Positions 60,489-64,000 of a stretch of DNA of 64,000 bases are shown in pieces (position 1 is the stretch's first letter; the number at the start of each line of letters is the position of its first letter). The position numbers and the translations under genes were made by a program. The DNA comes from CAVTPU01 sp963736695 (GTDB lineage Bacteria > Actinomycetota > Actinomycetes > Mycobacteriales > Micromonosporaceae), in NCBI GenBank assembly GCA_963736695.1, contig CAVTPU010000004.1, positions 3,224,001 through 3,288,000 on the forward strand. Direction: 5' to 3'. The notes below the pieces were generated by a model. It did no database searches and was not told where the DNA came from. It was given only the letters and a program-made list of their open reading frames with translations.

Positions 60489-62161
60489 TGGACAAGGACG
60501 ATCGTGCCTGGGACGCCATTGTGGTGGGCAGCGGACTCGGTGGACTCACCTGCGCCGCCTATCTCGCTGCGAGCGGCCTGCGGGTGCTGGTGCTCGAACA
60601 ACACGACGTGGCCGGGGGCAACGGACACGTGTTCCGGCGTCGGCGGGCGTATGAGTTCGATGTGGGCGTGCATTATCTGGGCGACTGTGGGCCGGGCGGA
60701 GTCATCCCTTCCATTCTCGACAGTCTGGGGCTGGGCGGTCGGGTCGCCTTCCGGCCAATGGACCCCGACGGCTTCGACCACCTGATCTTGCCGGGCGTCA
60801 CGTTCGACGTCCCAGCGGGCTGGGACCGCTATCGGCGACGGGTGGTGGAGACGTTCCCGACCGAGGCCGCCGGTCTGAGTCGTTTCTTTGACATCTGTCA
60901 TGCGATCGTCGAGCAGCGGTCGAGGCAGGCGAGCGCCGTGGCGACGCCGACATCCGACGAGCTCTCCGCGGTGGCGTGGCGTCGTCGCAGTCTCGCCGAC
61001 CTTTTCGTCCACTGTGACCTCTCAGCGCCGGCGCGCACCGTGCTCGCGGCGCAGAGCGGCAACTATGGAATCAGTCCGACCGGCGTCACCGTCGGGCAGC
61101 ACCTGAGCATGATCGACCACTACATGCAGGGCGCCTACTACCCCGAGGGCGGCGGTCAGGTGCTTGCCGCCACCCTCGTCGAGGCCATCGAGTCACGCGG
61201 CGGCGAGCTGCGGACCCGGTGCGCCGTACGGCGAATCGATGTTCGGGACGGCCGTGCGGTCGGTGTCACCGCCGCCGATGGGCGGCACATCGCCGCACCG
61301 ATCGTCGTCTCCAACGCCGACTATCGGCGCACGGTGTTGGAGCTGATCGGCGGCGAGCCTGCGGGCTTCACCGCGGGCGTTCTCGATCGTGCTCAACGAT
61401 CCGTGCCGGCCCTCGGCTTGGCTGTGCTCTATGTCGCGCTCGACCGCGAGCTGCCATATCGACGCAACGCCAACATCTGGTGGTTTCGCGACAACGACAT
61501 CGAAGCCATGTATGACCGAGTAGAGCAGGACCGTGCCGACGAGGTCGAGATGCTCTTCGCCTCCTTCGCCTCGATCAAGGATCCGCACAGCCGGGCGGTC
61601 TGCCCGCCGGGCCACGCCAACTTTCAGCTCATGACGTTGTGCCCACCGGGCTATGCCCGGTGGGGGGTCGAGTCCGGGCCGGCGTCCGGCATCCGCTATC
61701 GGCGCACCGAGGCATATCAACGGGAGAAGCGGCGGCTTACCGACTCGATGCTCGCCGTGGCGGAGTCGATCCTCGGCGACTTCCGCCAGCACATCACGCA
61801 CCTAGAGGCGGCCACGCCGCTGAGTCAGGAGCGTTTCACCTGGTCCACCGGCGGCACCCCATATGGCCTGCGCCGGTGGGGCTCGTCGCGCGGCGCCCGT
61901 CCGGGCAACCGAACGACCATCGACGGCCTGTTCGTGGTCGGTCAGGGCACCCGCCACGGAGGTGGGATCGGGGGCGTCATGCTCGGCGGCACCATGTGCG
62001 CCGGCGAGATTCTCGACCGCCCGCTTTTCGCTGAAGTTCGCGACGGCGCCGCCTTCGGCGACGCCCGAGTGCTTCCGGAACGTCCGGCGGGCTGGGACCC
62101 GTTGGCCGTCTCCCGGGGAACGGCCCGCCGGGACGCGCCCGGCCTCGCCCGCATCGGCTGA
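60488..62161 (+). CDS. Phytoene desaturase/CrtI-like FAD oxidoreductase
   Basis: This 557-residue flavoprotein has the dinucleotide-binding start IVVGSGLGGLTCAAYLA and VLEQHDVAGGNGHVFRR, typical of the CrtI/CrtISO/RetSat family. The C-terminal FAD-contact region includes GLFVVGQGTRHGGGIGGVM. Members desaturate, saturate or isomerise conjugated polyenes. Related proteins occur in cinnamoyl-lipid NRPS clusters, where they are thought to take part in forming the benzene ring from a polyene. ATG 60488 overlaps the KR stop (TGATG). Here it probably acts on the type II PKS polyene. The exact reaction is not predictable. Confidence 0.85.
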   Translation: MDKDDRAWDAIVVGSGLGGLTCAAYLAASGLRVLVLEQHDVAGGNGHVFRRRRAYEFDVGVHYLGDCGPGGVIPSILDSLGLGGRVAFRPMDPDGFDHLILPGVTFDVPAGWDRYRRRVVETFPTEAAGLSRFFDICHAIVEQRSRQASAVATPTSDELSAVAWRRRSLADLFVHCDLSAPARTVLAAQSGNYGISPTGVTVGQHLSMIDHYMQGAYYPEGGGQVLAATLVEAIESRGGELRTRCAVRRIDVRDGRAVGVTAADGRHIAAPIVVSNADYRRTVLELIGGEPAGFTAGVLDRAQRSVPALGLAVLYVALDRELPYRRNANIWWFRDNDIEAMYDRVEQDRADEVEMLFASFASIKDPHSRAVCPPGHANFQLMTLCPPGYARWGVESGPASGIRYRRTEAYQREKRRLTDSMLAVAESILGDFRQHITHLEAATPLSQERFTWSTGGTPYGLRRWGSSRGARPGNRTTIDGLFVVGQGTRHGGGIGGVMLGGTMCAGEILDRPLFAEVRDGAAFGDARVLPERPAGWDPLAVSRGTARRDAPGLARIG

Positions 62162-62202
62162 TCCACCCACCGCACCATGATCGAGAGAGAACGGGAATCG
62201 AC

Positions 62203-63342
62203 GTGAACCTGCCCGCATTCGACCAGAACCGCCTGGGTGAGAGCCCGGCTCGGGAAAACACCTTGTCTCTTGTGGACACAGCCCGGCTGCCGGAGTCCGG
62301 CCCCGATCATGCGGTCGTCACGGCCGCTCACCGCCTCTATGAGCACCTCATCGGACTGTGGGCTCCAGGCGTCATCGAGGCTGCGTTCGACCTCGGGGTC
62401 TTCGCGGCGCTCGTCGACGGGCGGGTCACCGCCCCCGAATTGGCGGATCGCCTCAATGTGGATCAGCGCGGCATGCGGGTGCTGCTGGACGCGCTGTCGG
62501 CCTACAAGATGGTGATCCGCAGCACCTCGGAGCGGGTCGCGCACTATGAGATCCCGGCCGAGCTCGCCGACTGTTTCCTGCCGGATGGTCTGTTCAGTCT
62601 CGCCGGAAAGATGCGCTATGACCGAATGCTCGCATGGGACGCGTGGCGCAACTTGGCACAGGCGGTGCGTGGAGACGGAAGCGCCGGGGCAGGGGAACAA
62701 CACCACAACCAGATCTCCGCAGTCGAATACGAATCCCTGGTGCGCGGCATCAACTTCTGGGCGCCACCGATCGTGTCGATTCTCGCCGACTCGTTGCGTG
62801 CCTTCGGGTGGCGCCCCGGCCAGCCGACGTCGATGCTCGACGTCGGCTGCGGCACCGGTCTCTATAGCCAGCTGCTGCTCAAGGAGTTCCCGGAGCTCAC
62901 CTGTGTCGGCCTCGACGTCGCGCGGATCGTCCCGATCGCGCAGGCGCAGGGCGAACGCATGGAGGTCGCCGCGCGTTTCCAGCCGCTGGCCCGCGACTTT
63001 TGGGTCGAGGACTGGGACAGCGGATTCGACCTGATCCTCTTCGCCAACATCTTCCACCTGCAGACCCCGGAGTCAGCTCAAGATCTGAGCCTGCGGGCGA
63101 GCAAGGCCCTCGCCGACGGCGGCGTGGTCGCGATCGTCGACCAGATCGTCGACGACCGCACCGACGCGGACAACACGCAAGACCGATTCTTCCGCCTCTT
63201 CGCCGCATCGATGCTCGCCACCGGAGGCGGGGACTCCTATCCCCTGAGTGAATACGACGACTGGCTCAGTGGCGCGGGTCTGCGGCGAATTCAGCTCATC
63301 GACACCCCCATGCACCGCATTCTGCTCGCCGTTCGCGCCTGA
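62203..63342 (+). CDS. SAM-dependent O-methyltransferase-type enzyme
   Basis: This 379-residue protein has the layout of plant-like O-methyltransferases. An N-terminal winged-helix dimerisation region (about 40-130, with GVIEAAFDLGVFAALVDG) precedes a Rossmann domain with the SAM motif MLDVGCGTGLYSQLL near residue 208. LILFANIFHLQTPE follows. An aromatic or enol hydroxyl is the usual target, but N- or C-methylation, or a non-methylating role as in some relatives, is possible. GTG 62203 has GAGAGAACGGGA upstream. It lies 41 bases after the flavoprotein gene in the same orientation. Confidence 0.85.
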   Translation: MNLPAFDQNRLGESPARENTLSLVDTARLPESGPDHAVVTAAHRLYEHLIGLWAPGVIEAAFDLGVFAALVDGRVTAPELADRLNVDQRGMRVLLDALSAYKMVIRSTSERVAHYEIPAELADCFLPDGLFSLAGKMRYDRMLAWDAWRNLAQAVRGDGSAGAGEQHHNQISAVEYESLVRGINFWAPPIVSILADSLRAFGWRPGQPTSMLDVGCGTGLYSQLLLKEFPELTCVGLDVARIVPIAQAQGERMEVAARFQPLARDFWVEDWDSGFDLILFANIFHLQTPESAQDLSLRASKALADGGVVAIVDQIVDDRTDADNTQDRFFRLFAASMLATGGGDSYPLSEYDDWLSGAGLRRIQLIDTPMHRILLAVRA

Positions 63343-63383
63343 CGTCACGACGTCGGCTCGAGCCAACTGTCGTTGGAGGATTC

Positions 63384-64000
63384 ATGAATCTGGCCATTGA
63401 GGCCGAATCGCTGGGCAAGACATACGGCGGGCGGAGCACGCTGTGCGACGTGAGCTTCGGTGTGCCGGCGGGCACCGTGCTGGGCGTTCTCGGCCCCAAT
63501 GGCGCGGGCAAGACGACCACCGTGCGGATTCTCACGACCCTGTTGCGGCCCGATTCGGGGCGTGCTCGGGTGGCCGGATTCGACGTGGTGCGCCAAGCCC
63601 GCGAGGTCCGAGCACGCATCGGTCTGTCCGGGCAATACGCGGCGGTTGACGATCTGCTCACCGGCGAAGAGAACCTGGTGCTGCTTTCCCGATTGTCCAA
63701 GCTTGGCCGGCGGGGCTCGGTTCGTCGCGCGGGGGAGTTGCTCGAGCGCTTCGGTCTTACCGAGGCGGCGCGGCGTCCGGTGAAAGAGTATTCGGGCGGC
63801 ATGCGGCGTCGGCTCGACCTGGCCACGTGCCTCATCGCGCAGCCCCCGGTGCTGTTTCTCGACGAGCCCACGACCGGGCTCGACCCGACGAGTCGGGTGA
63901 CGTTGTGGGCGATCATTCGCGAGCAGGTCGCGGCTGGAGTGACTGTGCTGCTCACCACGCAATATCTCGAAGAGGCGGATCAGCTCGCCAACCAGTTGGT
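63384..64000 (+). CDS. ABC transporter ATP-binding protein, DrrA-like (truncated by window end)
   Basis: The first 205 codons of a DrrA-type ABC ATPase are present; the frame is open at the window edge. Walker A is GPNGAGKTTT, the Q-loop region SGQYAAVDDLLTGEENL, the signature VKEYSGGMRRRLDLA, Walker B VLFLDEPTTGLDP, and the H-loop position reads TTQYLEEADQLA. GGAGGA lies 3-4 bases before ATG 63384. DrrA-type proteins export antibiotics and often give self-resistance, with a membrane partner encoded next; that gene would lie beyond the window. It is probably the exporter of the cluster product. Confidence 0.92.
   Translation, partial: MNLAIEAESLGKTYGGRSTLCDVSFGVPAGTVLGVLGPNGAGKTTTVRILTTLLRPDSGRARVAGFDVVRQAREVRARIGLSGQYAAVDDLLTGEENLVLLSRLSKLGRRGSVRRAGELLERFGLTEAARRPVKEYSGGMRRRLDLATCLIAQPPVLFLDEPTTGLDPTSRVTLWAIIREQVAAGVTVLLTTQYLEEADQLANQL

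Noticed and set aside
1..64000. CRISPR arrays, prophage, integrase or insertion sequences
   Set aside because: No regular short repeats with spacers, and no recognisable transposase, integrase or phage structural proteins were found.

Overview
The window comes from a high-GC Gram-positive bacterium of the Actinomycetota. The evidence is the GC-rich third codon positions, the many GTG starts, leaderless-type promoters, the sucCD / DUF6350 membrane protein / purN-purH order, the mazG-eno-divIC-DUF501-ppx neighbourhood, and a bldA-like tRNA-Leu(UAA) beside a natural-product cluster. A Micromonosporales- or Glycomycetales-like host is a guess. One odd habit is a strong preference for TAT over TAC for tyrosine (21 of 23 in mfd).

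Positions 1-36000 are mostly conserved chromosomal core. From left to right: sucC-sucD, a DUF6350 membrane protein, a single-frame PurN-PurH fusion, an accessory insert (small putative antitoxin, zeta toxin, 1578-aa HEAT-repeat protein), folD-mdh-icd, a minus-strand ATP-sulfurylase-like/APS-kinase fusion, an FmdB zinc ribbon, minus-strand ppc, a small proline-rich ORF, and mfd. Next comes a minus-strand operon (lipoprotein, mazG, eno, divIC, DUF501, GNAT), then ppx, a membrane-anchored hypothetical, a dienelactone hydrolase, a family-5-like uracil-DNA glycosylase, a type II NADH dehydrogenase, and a large minus-strand polytopic membrane protein. Several intrinsic terminators with 12-16 bp stems separate these units.

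Positions 36033-37440 hold tRNA-Leu(UAA), an orphan NarL-type response regulator, and a comparatively AT-rich non-coding stretch with a perfect 11-bp inverted repeat. This stretch is the probable control region for what follows.

Positions 37441-64000 are one co-directional biosynthetic gene cluster, cut by the window end. SbnB- and SbnA-like enzymes should supply 2,3-diaminopropionate. Two NRPS proteins form a four-module line: C-A-PCP-E, C-A-PCP, C-A-PCP-E, then C-A-PCP-TE on the second protein. They are followed by an MbtH protein and a complete set of discrete highly reducing type II PKS parts: ACP, KS, CLF-like partner, two hot-dog dehydratases and a ketoreductase. A CrtI/phytoene-desaturase-like flavoprotein, an O-methyltransferase-type enzyme and the start of a DrrA-like ABC transporter complete the visible part. 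My reading is that the type II PKS builds a polyunsaturated acyl chain. The first condensation domain would attach it to a D-configured (perhaps Dap) residue, followed by an L-aromatic residue (Phe-like code), a D residue of unclear identity, and L-Asn, before thioesterase release. The product is inferred from gene content and A-domain residues read by eye; no database comparison was possible.
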